Made by a program: the position numbers and the translations under genes
The notes under the pieces: generated by a model
What the model was told of the DNA's origin: nothing
Database searches by the model: none
What the model saw: the letters and a program-made list of their open reading frames with translations, nothing else
Shown: positions 16,289 to 25,317 of the stretch, piece by piece
How the letters are laid out: every line of letters starts with the position of its first letter
Position numbering within the stretch: position 1 is the stretch's first letter
Source: an uncultured Granulosicoccaceae bacterium
GTDB lineage: Bacteria > Pseudomonadota > Gammaproteobacteria > Granulosicoccales > Granulosicoccaceae
Length of the DNA: 49,429 bases
Direction: 5' to 3'
Assembly: GCA_937951345.1 (NCBI GenBank)
Contig: CALFCF010000013.1
Coordinates: forward strand, 1 to 49,429

Positions 16289-17776
16289 ATGCTTATCGCG
16301 TCACCCAATCCGTACCTGATTCTGCTAACAGCGTCGCTTTGCACGATGCTGTATTCGGCAACGGTGACCGTCGTAAATGTCACACTGCCACAGCTGCAGG
16401 GTTCGCTGTCGACCAGTCCGGATCAGATTGCCTGGGTCGTTACGCTTAATGTGGTGGGCACAGCAATCGTGACTCCGTTAAGCGGCTGGCTGACAGCCAG
16501 GCTCGGTGAACGCACGTTACTGCTCGGATGCGTTACCGGCTTCGCGATCACATCATTTCTTTGTGCAACCGCGACCTCACTGACACCAATGCTGATGTTT
16601 CGGGTGGCTCAAGGCATGCTCGGTGCGCCCATCGTGCCAGTGTGTCAGGCCATTGTTTTACGGACATTTGCCGGCGACAAAAGCGCACAGGCACAAGCAT
16701 TCTTTGGTATGGCAGTGGTGCTTGGTATGGGACTGGCACCGGTTGCCGGCGGTTACGTCGCAGAAGCTTATAACTGGCGAGCGGTGTTTTTGTTGCTTGT
16801 ACCGTTGAGTATTGCCGCACTGCTGATGATTCTGTTCTTTATCGAGCAGCGCGGGCAGGGCGAAAAATTGCGACTGGATTGGACCGGCTTTTTATCACTG
16901 GCAGCCGCAATTGCTTGTCTACAGTTGCTACTGGATCGTGGTGAGAGTCTGGGGTGGTTCGATTCAACAGAAATCATTATCTATACCGGTGCGTTGATGC
17001 TCGCGATTTATCTGTTCATCGTACAAACAGCCACAGCGAAAAATCCATTCCTGAATCGTGAGCTATTAAAAAATCGCAACTACCTGATCGGGTTACTGCT
17101 TGTATGCGCTTACGGCATGCTCAACTTCACACCGATAACACTGCTACCGCCACTGCTACAGAATCATCAAGGTTACCCTGATGCATTGATTGGTTGGCTG
17201 CTCGCCATGCGCGGTTTCGGTACGTTTGTCGGCTTTTACATCGCGGGGCGCATGGGGAAGATCGATCCGCGCATCAGCATGGTGGTAGGTTTCAGTCTGA
17301 TTGGCATTAGCGGACTGATCCTCGCCGTTGTCGAACATAACAGTCGCGTAGACTGGATTGCCTGGGCCGGACTGATTCAGGGACTGGGCAGTGGCATCCT
17401 GTGGGTGCCGGTGACACGTGCGACGTTCTGGACACTTCCGGACAGACTGCTACCGGACGGGTCAGCAATGTTTCACCTGCTACGCAATGTCGGCCAGAGC
17501 ATCTACATCGCTCTGTGCTTTGTTGTCATTGTAAGGACCGGGCAAACCAGCTATTCGGAATTAACGCAACATATCAATCCATACAACGAGGGGTTAAATT
17601 TTGACTGGGTACGCGGCTTATGGAATGTGCAAAATCTGGAGTCACTGGCATCGATCAACAATGAAGTGTCCCGTCAGTCACAACTGATTGCATTTAACAA
17701 CGCATTTCTACTTTACAGCTGGACGTGTTTTGCAGTCATACCAGTGGTATTTTTATGGAATCGAAAACGCGTTTAA
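16289..17776 (+). CDS. emrB: EmrB/QacA-type MFS drug exporter (DHA2)
   Basis: A 495-residue inner-membrane proton antiporter with about 14 hydrophobic segments. The DHA2 signature features are TVVNVTLPQLQGSL with the membrane-embedded Asp-equivalent region near the N-terminus, the cytoplasmic loop SGWLTARLGERTLLLG, the motif C-like stretch GMAVVLGMGLAPVAGGYV, and RNVGQSIYIAL late. It is transcribed away from marR-emrA, whereas emrA and emrB are usually side by side in one operon. With EmrA it needs an outer-membrane TolC-type partner, none of which is adjacent. Confidence 0.92.
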   Translation: MLIASPNPYLILLTASLCTMLYSATVTVVNVTLPQLQGSLSTSPDQIAWVVTLNVVGTAIVTPLSGWLTARLGERTLLLGCVTGFAITSFLCATATSLTPMLMFRVAQGMLGAPIVPVCQAIVLRTFAGDKSAQAQAFFGMAVVLGMGLAPVAGGYVAEAYNWRAVFLLLVPLSIAALLMILFFIEQRGQGEKLRLDWTGFLSLAAAIACLQLLLDRGESLGWFDSTEIIIYTGALMLAIYLFIVQTATAKNPFLNRELLKNRNYLIGLLLVCAYGMLNFTPITLLPPLLQNHQGYPDALIGWLLAMRGFGTFVGFYIAGRMGKIDPRISMVVGFSLIGISGLILAVVEHNSRVDWIAWAGLIQGLGSGILWVPVTRATFWTLPDRLLPDGSAMFHLLRNVGQSIYIALCFVVIVRTGQTSYSELTQHINPYNEGLNFDWVRGLWNVQNLESLASINNEVSRQSQLIAFNNAFLLYSWTCFAVIPVVFLWNRKRV

Positions 17777-17921
17777 ATAAGAAAAGTAATTGCAGCATAA
17801 ACTTTTTTGTGCACAAGAAGACCGGCGACTTTCGTATGACAGCGATCTATCTATCAGGTATTGGTTAAATATACGAACAACATCATTCGGTCTTAGCAAC
17901 CAACTAACTCGATAATTTCCT

Positions 17922-18425
17922 TCATCTGAGCCTTTGGTTATATTGTTCTAAAAGGTCTTCCACAATCGATTCGACACTCTCGTTTATATCAATCGTTTTT
18001 ACCCGTTCATCAGGCTCCGGGGGTTCGAGTATTTGAAACTGACTGTCAAGAAGAGACAACGGCATGTAGTGATGTTGTCGTTTCTCCATACGCTCTGCGA
18101 TTAATTGATAGGACCCTGATAGATGAAAAAACTGCAGTGGTATGCCGGCTTGCTCTCTAACCGTATCTCGATAAGCTCGCTTTAAAACGGAACAAGCGAC
18201 AACCAGAGGGAGTTCGTGCGTGGCGATTGTGTTACTGATAGTCATCAACCACGGTTTTCGATCATCATCGTTCAGCGGAATGCCAGTGGACATTTTCTCG
18301 ACATTTTCTGGTGGGTGCAGCCTATCGCCTTCCAGAAAAGTAGCACCTATTCCATCGGCGAATGCCTGACCAACTGATGATTTCCCGCAGCCGGACACAC
18401 CCATAAATAGGAAACATTCGCTCAA
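17922..18425 (-). CDS. gntK: Gluconokinase
   Basis: Phosphorylates D-gluconate to 6-phosphogluconate. The 167-residue protein has the P-loop GVSGCGKSS at about 9-17, FLEGDRLHPPENVEKMSTGIPLNDDDRKPWL with the substrate Asp/His/Arg residues, ACSVLKRAYRD and RQHHYMPLSLLDSQ, all typical of GntK/IdnK. Its ATG overlaps the stop of idnO, so the two are coupled. It would feed the pentose phosphate or Entner-Doudoroff routes. Confidence 0.95.
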   Translation of the reverse strand: MSECFLFMGVSGCGKSSVGQAFADGIGATFLEGDRLHPPENVEKMSTGIPLNDDDRKPWLMTISNTIATHELPLVVACSVLKRAYRDTVREQAGIPLQFFHLSGSYQLIAERMEKRQHHYMPLSLLDSQFQILEPPEPDERVKTIDINESVESIVEDLLEQYNQRLR

Positions 18426-19189
18426 AGTGATGCTGTGATCCCGCCGTCGACAAAAACCGTTGTGCCATTAACAAATGACGACGCGGCAGACGACAAAAAG
18501 ATACAAGCCCCGACCAATTCCTCGACACGCCCCCAGCGCCGGGCAGGGGTACGATTTTCCAACCAGGCCGAGAAATCTGCGTCAGCAACCAGAGCCGCAT
18601 TTAACGGTGTATCAAAATACCCGGGTGCAAGCGCATTGCACTGCAGGCCGTATTGAGCCCAGTCGGTTGCCATACCTTTGGTCAGATTGGCGACAGCACC
18701 TTTGGTAGCAGTGTAGGGCGCGATACCGGGGCGAGCCAATTGCGTTTGCACACTGGCAATATTTACAATTTTACCTTCACCACGTTTGATCATATGCCGT
18801 GCACAGGTTTGACCAACATGAAATACCGACGCAATATTGGTTTGTAACAACCGCTCAAATTCTGCTGCCGGAAATTCCTCAAGCGGTGCGCGGTACTGCA
18901 TACCGGCATTGTTAATAAGAATGTCGATTGCACCATGGCTTGCCTCGAAATCATCAACTGCCGTTCGTACAGCGGAAGAGTCTGTGACATCAAACGCCAG
19001 CGTTTGCACATCTAACCCCTCATTGCGAAGGTTGTCAGCAGTTTTCTCGAGCTTAGTGCGATCACGACCGTTAAGAACAACGGAGGATCCGGCAGCTCCC
19101 AATCCACGTGCCAATGCCAGGCCTATACCCTGGGAAGACCCTGTTATCAGACTACGTTTGTCGCTAAGATTAAATAATTGCTGACTCAT
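18422..19189 (-). CDS. idnO: Gluconate 5-dehydrogenase (5-keto-D-gluconate reductase)
   Basis: A short-chain dehydrogenase of 255 residues that interconverts 5-keto-D-gluconate and D-gluconate. TGSSQGIGLALA is the nucleotide site, NNAGMQ the structural motif, and Ser of NIASVQ with YTATK near residues 160-166 form the catalytic triad. VDGGITA closes the fold. The pairing with gntK and idnD favours IdnO over a generic SDR. I chose ATG 19189, with AGGA upstream, over the TTG one codon earlier. Confidence 0.9.
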   Translation of the reverse strand: MSQQLFNLSDKRSLITGSSQGIGLALARGLGAAGSSVVLNGRDRTKLEKTADNLRNEGLDVQTLAFDVTDSSAVRTAVDDFEASHGAIDILINNAGMQYRAPLEEFPAAEFERLLQTNIASVFHVGQTCARHMIKRGEGKIVNIASVQTQLARPGIAPYTATKGAVANLTKGMATDWAQYGLQCNALAPGYFDTPLNAALVADADFSAWLENRTPARRWGRVEELVGACIFLSSAASSFVNGTTVFVDGGITASL

Positions 19190-19432
19190 CAAATTGTTCC
19201 TGACTGGAGACAGAGCATCTTAATCATTTTTGAATATTGGCTGTTGAGAATCTCTGTACAATCTTGGCTCTTGGGGGACGCGAAAGCGAATTTCAAAACA
19301 ACCTGGGATGATGGTCATCCCGCGGCAGCACAACGAGTTGCCATGCACCCTATCCATGCTTTAGCGAGAAAAGGATGCTCGGGTTGTACCTTTGTGTTTG
19401 ATACGCTTTGAGCTACACGCCAATCATTCGAT
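19190..19432. promoter_or_regulatory. Divergent idnO/idnD control region
   Basis: The 243-bp gap between the divergent idnO and idnD genes must hold both promoters. GGATGAtggTCATCC at about 19306-19320 is a small inverted repeat (6 bp arms, 3-bp centre) that could be an operator. No regulator gene lies within the trio; the nearest is the LacI-family gene past idnD. Confidence 0.3.
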
Positions 19433-20461
19433 ATGAAAGCACTGGTTATACACGCCGCCAAAGATTTGCGGATAGAACAACACGATTACGTGCCGCCGGC
19501 AGCGGGTGAAGTCCAGATTACGATGGCCTGTGGTGGTATCTGTGGTTCGGATTTACACTACTACAAACAAGGTGGTTTCGGCAGCATCAAACTTCGTGAA
19601 CCCATGATCCTGGGGCATGAAGTTTCGGGTTATATCAGTGAACTCGGGGAGGGCGTGCAAAGTCTGGAAGTGGGGCAACTGGTGGCAATCTCACCGTCAC
19701 GCCCCTGCAATGCCTGCAGGTATTGTTATGAAGGGTTACAGAATCAGTGCCTTAATATGCGTTTCTATGGATCGGCGATGCCATTCCCTCATATTCAGGG
19801 AGCGTTTCAACAGGTACTGAATGTTGAAGCAAGTCAATGCGCCATTGCCGCCGGACTGTCACCCGCAGTCGCTGCCATGGCAGAACCCCTTGCCGTATGT
19901 CTTCACGCTACCCGTTTGGCTGGTTCGCTGGTGGGAAAGAAGGTACTTATCACCGGGTGCGGTCCGATCGGTCTTCTTTCACTGATCTGCGCACGAAGAA
20001 ACGGGGCGGATTTTATTGTGGCTACCGACGTGTCCAACTTTACCTTGGGCATTGCCGCGTCTAGCGGTGCGGACCGGGTAATCAATGTTGCAACAACTGA
20101 CAATGCCCTCGACGAGTTTTTACCTGAAAAGGGGACTTTCGATGTTATGTACGAATGTTCCGGATCAGAGAAAGCTCTCATTGACGGTATTGAGGCTATG
20201 AGACCGGGCGGGACGATACTTCAACTGGGGCTGGGAGGCGATATGACCTTACCGATGATGGCGATAACAGCCAAAGAGCTTGTGTTACGCGGCTCGTTCC
20301 GGTTTCATTCCGAATTTCACACAGGAATCAACTTGCTGCGAAAGAACTTGATTGATGTGACGCCGTTGATTACACACACGGTTGGAATCGATGACGCTAT
20401 AGAGGGTTTTGAATTGGCGTCTGACCGGGGCCGATCGGTCAAAACACAAATAGCTTTTTAA
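19433..20461 (+). CDS. idnD: L-idonate 5-dehydrogenase
   Basis: A zinc-dependent medium-chain dehydrogenase of 342 residues that oxidises L-idonate to 5-keto-D-gluconate. The catalytic zinc ligands are Cys in GGICGSDLHYY and His-Glu in LGHEVSG; the structural zinc Cys cluster is PCNACRYCYEGLQNQC; the cofactor site is GCGPIGLL. The block RFYGSAMPFPHIQGAF is characteristic of IdnD. It is divergent from idnO-gntK across 243 bp. Together the three genes make the L-idonate to 6-phosphogluconate route, without an IdnT-type permease beside them. Confidence 0.92.
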   Translation: MKALVIHAAKDLRIEQHDYVPPAAGEVQITMACGGICGSDLHYYKQGGFGSIKLREPMILGHEVSGYISELGEGVQSLEVGQLVAISPSRPCNACRYCYEGLQNQCLNMRFYGSAMPFPHIQGAFQQVLNVEASQCAIAAGLSPAVAAMAEPLAVCLHATRLAGSLVGKKVLITGCGPIGLLSLICARRNGADFIVATDVSNFTLGIAASSGADRVINVATTDNALDEFLPEKGTFDVMYECSGSEKALIDGIEAMRPGGTILQLGLGGDMTLPMMAITAKELVLRGSFRFHSEFHTGINLLRKNLIDVTPLITHTVGIDDAIEGFELASDRGRSVKTQIAF

Positions 20462-20494
20462 GAACATACAGCGCACAAATTTGGATAAAGAAAC

Positions 20495-21541
20495 TCAATT
20501 GGCCAGATTCTCCTTTAGAACAATTTCTACTCTTATCTGCTCCTGATCCATATCGAAGTTGGTTTTATCGCTCTTTGCCTTTAACACTCGAATTGCGCTT
20601 CTGACTATTTGCCCTCGGTGTTGCGTTATGACCGCATCAATGGAGCTATCCCGTAATCCATTCTTACTGTGCTCAGTCAATTCATGAACGATTACCGTTA
20701 ATTTTTTGCTAATCGCAGCTTCTTCAATAAACTCAGTAACAGCCCGATTGCCCGAACTTAAAGAATATATACCAACGATGTCTTGGTTATTTTTGATCGT
20801 ATTCTCAAGAGCACGATAAATTCTTTCTGTATTGCCGTGGCCTTCAATAGTGGGCAATACGTTTAGATGCGGAAACTCTTCGCGCAGAATTTCATCAAAA
20901 CCATGCCGTCTGTTAAGACTGTCGTAAGATTGAATCGAATTAGTCAGTACAACTATCTTTCCCTTTTCAATATTTGACGGTACAAACCGTCCCATCAATC
21001 TGCCAGCGGTTTTACCGGCGGCGACATTATCGATTCCAACAAAATGATCTACATCGCTCGAAGGCTGATCCGACACCAAAGCAACCACAGCAATTCCGGC
21101 TGCCCTGAGCTCAGCTATAGCGTCACGTGATTGAGGTGTTGTTCGCGCCATAATCGCGACACCATCAACTGATTGTCGTTTGATCTTGCGCAACTGGCTG
21201 ACCAATTTATGCGGGTCATTAGCGGCCACTTTTTTAATACGGATTTCTGTCCGGTCACTACTGATAGATAGCCGCACCGCGTTAATCTGCCTTATTAGCT
21301 CGGTTAAAAACTCAGACGAGTCGTCGGGTAGGACAAATACCAGCTGATACCTGCGCTTTTTCGCCAAATTTGCAGCGGATACGTCACGCACATAGCCAAG
21401 GTGCTTTATCGCCGCATTCACCTTATTGACCGTCTCGGTCTTCACGCCCGGTCGCTCATTGATGACCCGATCAACCGTTGCAAGACTCACTCTGGCCTCT
21501 CGCGCGATATCGCTAGTTGTCGGTCTCATCCGGGTTTGCAT
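20495..21541 (-). CDS. LacI family transcriptional regulator
   Basis: A 348-residue repressor. The N-terminal helix-turn-helix is TTSDIAREARVSLATVDRVINERPGV (about 8-33) with a hinge near residue 55, followed by a periplasmic-binding-like effector domain (YQLVFVLPDDSSEFL onward). The longer, sugar-ABC-binding-like effector domain resembles the subgroup that senses polyols and pentoses. It is divergent from the ABC operon that begins at 21699 and converges on idnD. An 18-bp palindrome lies in the shared region, so it probably controls the ABC-kinase operon and itself. ATG 21529 is an alternative start. Confidence 0.9.
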   Translation of the reverse strand: MQTRMRPTTSDIAREARVSLATVDRVINERPGVKTETVNKVNAAIKHLGYVRDVSAANLAKKRRYQLVFVLPDDSSEFLTELIRQINAVRLSISSDRTEIRIKKVAANDPHKLVSQLRKIKRQSVDGVAIMARTTPQSRDAIAELRAAGIAVVALVSDQPSSDVDHFVGIDNVAAGKTAGRLMGRFVPSNIEKGKIVVLTNSIQSYDSLNRRHGFDEILREEFPHLNVLPTIEGHGNTERIYRALENTIKNNQDIVGIYSLSSGNRAVTEFIEEAAISKKLTVIVHELTEHSKNGLRDSSIDAVITQHRGQIVRSAIRVLKAKSDKTNFDMDQEQIRVEIVLKENLAN

Positions 21542-21612
21542 GGTTTGTTGGGGCTCAGCGAAATGGCTTTGCGATGCTAGACAGAATTGTATACGGAATG
21601 TAAACTGGATTC

Positions 21613-21630
21613 ATGAGGTACGTACCTCAT
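21613..21630. promoter_or_regulatory. Perfect 18-bp palindrome, candidate LacI-family operator
   Basis: ATGAGGTACGTACCTCAT is a perfect even palindrome midway between the divergent LacI gene and the solute-binding-protein gene. Even, central-CG palindromes are the usual operator form for LacI-family proteins (here TACGTA at the centre). It is the only such palindrome in the gap. Confidence 0.75.
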
Positions 21631-21698
21631 AATATCATGACTAAAAAATACGTAGCCGCTGACTTCAATAAGCGTGAGTCACAATTTGGGGATTGATC

Positions 21699-23018
21699 AT
21701 GAAAAACAAAAAGGTATTGTCGATTTTGGTGTCAGGTGGTTTGCTTATGGGGGCATCCCACTTGAAAGCGGAGGATCTAACGCTTTGCTGGGCGGCGTGG
21801 GATCCGGCAAACGCACTGGTTGAGCTCAGTAAAGAATTTGAAGCCGAGTCTGGCCATAACATGAGCTTTGAATTTGTACCCTGGCCAAATTTTGCCGACA
21901 GAATGCTGAACGAACTGAATTCCGGTGGGCAATTGTGTGACTTGCTTATTGGCGATAGCCAATGGATAGGTGGTGCTGCTGAGAACGGCCAATACATAAA
22001 ACTCAACAGCTTTTTTGAGAAAGAAGGCATCGATATGGCCAATTTTATTCCGGCTACCGTAACTGGTTATGCAGAATGGCCGAAAGGGTCGCCTAACTAC
22101 TGGGCACTACCAGCGTTTGGCGATGTTGTCGGGTGGACTTACCGCAAAGACTGGTTTGAACGGCCGGAACTGCAGGCAGAGTTCAAAGAGAAATACGGTC
22201 GAGATCTGGATGTGCCGGCAACACTGGAAGAATTGAAAGATATTGGCCAGTTTTTTCAGGGTAGGGAGATTGACGGTAAAACTGTCTACGGTGCATCGAT
22301 TTACACAGAGCGGGGATCCGAAGGGATAACCATGGGTGTTACTAATGCACTCTATAACTACGGATTCGAATACAACAATCCTGATAAGGCCTACGACCTG
22401 GATGGTTTCGTAAACTCCGAAGGCGCAATCGCAGGGCTTGAATTCTACAAGGAACTATACGATACCGTGACGCCACCCGGGTCATCCAACTGGTATATGG
22501 GTGAGAACATTGATGCATATAAGTCGGGACAGGTTGCTATGCAAATGAATTTTGCATTTATCTGGCCTGGTGTTGAAGCCGATCCTAATGTGGGCGGAGG
22601 CAAATCAGGCTATTTCCCGAATCCTCCAGGACCCGGTGGACACTTCGCACAATTGGGTGGGCAGGGCATTTCAGTGGTCGCCGCATCAGAGAAACAGAAC
22701 GCTGCGCTTGAATACATTAAATGGTTTGCGCAGCAGGAAGTTCAGGAGAAGTGGTGGGCAGCTGGCGGTTACTCCGCTCTTAGCGCCGTTGTCGAAGATC
22801 CGGGCTTTGCCACGAGCCAACCCTATGCACAAACCTTCCTGGACTCAATGGCTATCGTAAAAGACTTTTGGGCAGAACCTGCTTACGCTGATCTGTTGCT
22901 GGCGATGCAAGAGCGTGTTCACAACTACGTCGTTGCCGGCGAGGGAAGTGCTAAGGAAGCACTTGACGGCCTTGTCGAAGACTGGGTTGAAGTATTCGAA
23001 GACGAAGGAAAGCTTTGA
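21699..23018 (+). CDS. ABC transporter substrate-binding protein (family 1)
   Basis: Periplasmic sugar/polyol receptor, 439 residues. A signal peptide (MKNKKVLSILVSGGLLMGASHLKA) precedes a typical two-lobe fold beginning LTLCWAAWDPANALVELSKEFEAESG. Aromatic-rich stretches such as YWALPAFGDVVGWTYRKDWF and SNWYMGENIDAYKSGQVAMQMNF fit a sugar-ring or polyol site. ATG 21699 has GGGGA 6 nt upstream and is preferred over a TTG two codons earlier. It is the first gene of a seven-gene operon, and the hairpin after it probably keeps its transcript level above that of the permeases. Confidence 0.9.
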   Translation: MKNKKVLSILVSGGLLMGASHLKAEDLTLCWAAWDPANALVELSKEFEAESGHNMSFEFVPWPNFADRMLNELNSGGQLCDLLIGDSQWIGGAAENGQYIKLNSFFEKEGIDMANFIPATVTGYAEWPKGSPNYWALPAFGDVVGWTYRKDWFERPELQAEFKEKYGRDLDVPATLEELKDIGQFFQGREIDGKTVYGASIYTERGSEGITMGVTNALYNYGFEYNNPDKAYDLDGFVNSEGAIAGLEFYKELYDTVTPPGSSNWYMGENIDAYKSGQVAMQMNFAFIWPGVEADPNVGGGKSGYFPNPPGPGGHFAQLGGQGISVVAASEKQNAALEYIKWFAQQEVQEKWWAAGGYSALSAVVEDPGFATSQPYAQTFLDSMAIVKDFWAEPAYADLLLAMQERVHNYVVAGEGSAKEALDGLVEDWVEVFEDEGKL

Positions 23019-23089
23019 CCAGGTGTTGAGACACAGGTAGTTAATAGTAATCCTGTATCTAAAAAATCCTGTGTCATTTTGATCTAACC

Positions 23090-23114
23090 AACAGAGCGCA
23101 AGAGGCGCTCTGTT
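23090..23114 (+). terminator. Intra-operon hairpin after the binding-protein gene
   Basis: AACAGAGCGC (23090-23099) and GCGCTCTGTT (23105-23114) form a perfect 10-bp stem with a 5-nt loop, 72 bp after the stop of the binding protein. No T-run follows, so it more likely stabilises the upstream mRNA end or partly terminates, a common arrangement in binding-protein operons. Confidence 0.7.
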
Positions 23115-23243
23115 GCGACGCACATGTATAGCTGGTGGCCGCTATTTACGTAATTCCTCCGCTGTTGTGATCAAAGAACGTCTGTGTTCACATTTAATAC
23201 CAACCGGGATGGATATCATTCTTCACGATAAATATTGATTCTC

Positions 23244-24194
23244 ATGTCGAACCCGGATTCGAGCGAAACCACAGCAAGAACAACACCCGGTAACTTCAAA
23301 TCAGCAGTCACTGGATTGTCTGACCGGGCTATTGCATGGATATTTGTAGCACCAACAATATTCCTGTTACTGGCAGTCAACATATTCCCATTGATCTGGA
23401 CCATCGTCCTGAGTTTCACCAACTATCGCGTTAATCGTCCCAATCGGGATGTTGAATGGGTAGGTCTGAAAAATTACCAAAGAATTCTGACAGACAATGG
23501 CACATGGGAAACAATGCAGGCGACTGCGCATTTCCTGATCTGGACAATCGTGCTGCAAGTGTTAATAGGATTCGCGCTCGCCTATCTGATAAATAAAAAA
23601 TTCAAAGGCAATGATCTATGGACAACTATCATCGTACTTCCGATGATGTTAAGTCCGGCCGTTGTCGGTACATTCTGGACATTTCTCTATCAACCGCAAA
23701 TTGGCTTATTTAACTACCTGGTTACGTTTTTCACAGGCGCCGACCCTGCCAGTTTTTCAATGATCGGCGACAAGCACCTTGCACCCTGGTCAATCATTAT
23801 TGCAGACACCTGGATGTGGACTCCGTTCGTGATGTTGATTTGCCTCGCCGGCCTGCGATCGATACCAGATTCCATTTATGAGGCAGCAGAGTGCGACCGA
23901 GCGAGTCGATGGCGGCAGTTCTGGACAATCACTTTTCCGCTGGTACTGCCCTTTCTGATGCTGGCAGTACTGTTTCGCGGTATCGAAAACTTCAAAATGT
24001 TCGATTTGGTTGTGCAACTCACCGGTGGTGGCCCCGGTAATACAACCACACTGACATCCATCGATTTAAAGCGCGAAGCCTTTGAAAAATGGCGAACCGG
24101 GCAATCCTCGGCGTATGCGGTCGTTCTGTTTGTGACAGTTTTCGGACTGGCATCGATCTACGTTAAAGCACTGAACAAAGTGAAAGATCGATGA
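23244..24194 (+). CDS. ABC transporter permease (MalF/UgpA type)
   Basis: First membrane subunit of the importer, 316 residues, with six predicted helices. The cytoplasmic EAA loop is EAAECDRASRWRQFWTITFPL, where the ATPase docks. The ATG at 23244 is preferred over the TTG 9 nt earlier, although neither has a strong ribosome site. The stop overlaps the ATG of the second permease (ATGA). Confidence 0.92.
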   Translation: MSNPDSSETTARTTPGNFKSAVTGLSDRAIAWIFVAPTIFLLLAVNIFPLIWTIVLSFTNYRVNRPNRDVEWVGLKNYQRILTDNGTWETMQATAHFLIWTIVLQVLIGFALAYLINKKFKGNDLWTTIIVLPMMLSPAVVGTFWTFLYQPQIGLFNYLVTFFTGADPASFSMIGDKHLAPWSIIIADTWMWTPFVMLICLAGLRSIPDSIYEAAECDRASRWRQFWTITFPLVLPFLMLAVLFRGIENFKMFDLVVQLTGGGPGNTTTLTSIDLKREAFEKWRTGQSSAYAVVLFVTVFGLASIYVKALNKVKDR

Positions 24195-25129
24195 ATTTCT
24201 CTGTCACCGAGCCATCAGTGAGGACCAAGTGGTTTGCAGGAATCACGGTGGTGCTTTACGGCCTAATCACCATCATTCCATTACTCTGGATTATCGCCAC
24301 CGGCTTTAAGACTTCAGAAGACGCAATCTCTTACCCCCCAAAGGTTGTGTTTAAGCCAACGTTGGAGGGATACGTTAATCTCTTTACCACACGAACGCGT
24401 GTCAACCAGGATGAACTTGAAGATCTTCCGCCGCCTGAAACCTGGTATGAACAGCTGGTGCGGGATCGAGGGCAGGTTATCGCAAGCCCATCACGATACG
24501 GCGAACGATTTCTAAACTCGTTAATTATCGGTTTCGGCTCAACCGCACTGTGCATGGTGCTAGGAACGGCAGCGGCCTATGCGTTCAGTCGCTTTCGCCT
24601 CCCGCTAAAAGATGATCTTTTGTTTTTTATTTTATCGACACGGATGATGCCACCTATCGCCGTTGCGATCCCGATATTTCTTATGTTCAAAAACCTCGGG
24701 CTTAGCGATACCCACCTGGGGATGATAATGTTGTATACGGCAGTCAACCTCTCTTTATCTGTATGGCTTCTTAAAGGCTTTATCGATGAGATTCCTGTTG
24801 AGTACGAAGAGGCTGCGTTGATTGACGGATATACTCGTTTTCAAGCGTTTTACAAAGTTGTGCTGCCGCAAGCAGCAACAGGCATAGCATCAACCGCAAT
24901 TTTCTGCCTGATATTCGCATGGAACGAATACGCTTTTGCCGTGCTTCTGACATCCGGCAATGCTCAAACCGCTCCACCTTTTATCCCGACTATCATCGGT
25001 GTAGGTGGCAAAGACTGGCCGGCCGTCGCTGCCGGTGCCACATTGTTTTTGGTCCCCGTCATGGTGTTCACCGTATTACTGCGAAAACACCTTTTACGCG
25101 GAATTACATTCGGGGCGGTACGCAAATGA
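24191..25129 (+). CDS. ABC transporter permease (MalG/UgpE type)
   Basis: Second membrane subunit, 312 residues. The EAA loop is EEAALIDGYTRFQAFYKVVLPQ. Between the first and second helices there is a longer-than-usual periplasmic loop (about residues 50-105) rich in charged residues and Pro (ELEDLPPPETWYEQ). It overlaps both neighbours by 4 bp, so the block is translationally coupled. Confidence 0.92.
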   Translation: MNFSVTEPSVRTKWFAGITVVLYGLITIIPLLWIIATGFKTSEDAISYPPKVVFKPTLEGYVNLFTTRTRVNQDELEDLPPPETWYEQLVRDRGQVIASPSRYGERFLNSLIIGFGSTALCMVLGTAAAYAFSRFRLPLKDDLLFFILSTRMMPPIAVAIPIFLMFKNLGLSDTHLGMIMLYTAVNLSLSVWLLKGFIDEIPVEYEEAALIDGYTRFQAFYKVVLPQAATGIASTAIFCLIFAWNEYAFAVLLTSGNAQTAPPFIPTIIGVGGKDWPAVAAGATLFLVPVMVFTVLLRKHLLRGITFGAVRK

Positions 25130-25314
25130 TCAATTTTCTGCAAGGCTTATTTCAGCTTAGACGTGGCCCATGGGAAATGATTGCCAGCATTCTTATTGCT
25201 GCAGGCGTGTTCATGCTAATGCAGCCGTACAAGCTGGAACTGTACACCTACTCGTTTGTCGTTACGCTGATCGGCACAGTGATGTTTATCATCGTTAGCC
25301 ATTTTAGAGACTAG
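25126..25314 (+). CDS. Small two-helix membrane protein of the ABC operon
   Basis: A 62-residue protein whose ATG overlaps the stop of the second permease (ATGA); the first ATPase begins 3 nt after its stop. It has two hydrophobic segments (MIASILIAAGVFMLMQ and YSFVVTLIGTVMFIIVS) with an RRGPWE cytoplasmic-like start. Small membrane proteins between permeases and ATPases are also found in the rhizobial glycerol ABC operon (GlpU, DUF2160), although I cannot show homology by eye. It may be an accessory or assembly subunit. The tight coupling on both sides makes it a real gene. Confidence 0.8.
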   Translation: MINFLQGLFQLRRGPWEMIASILIAAGVFMLMQPYKLELYTYSFVVTLIGTVMFIIVSHFRD

Positions 25315-25317
25315 AAA

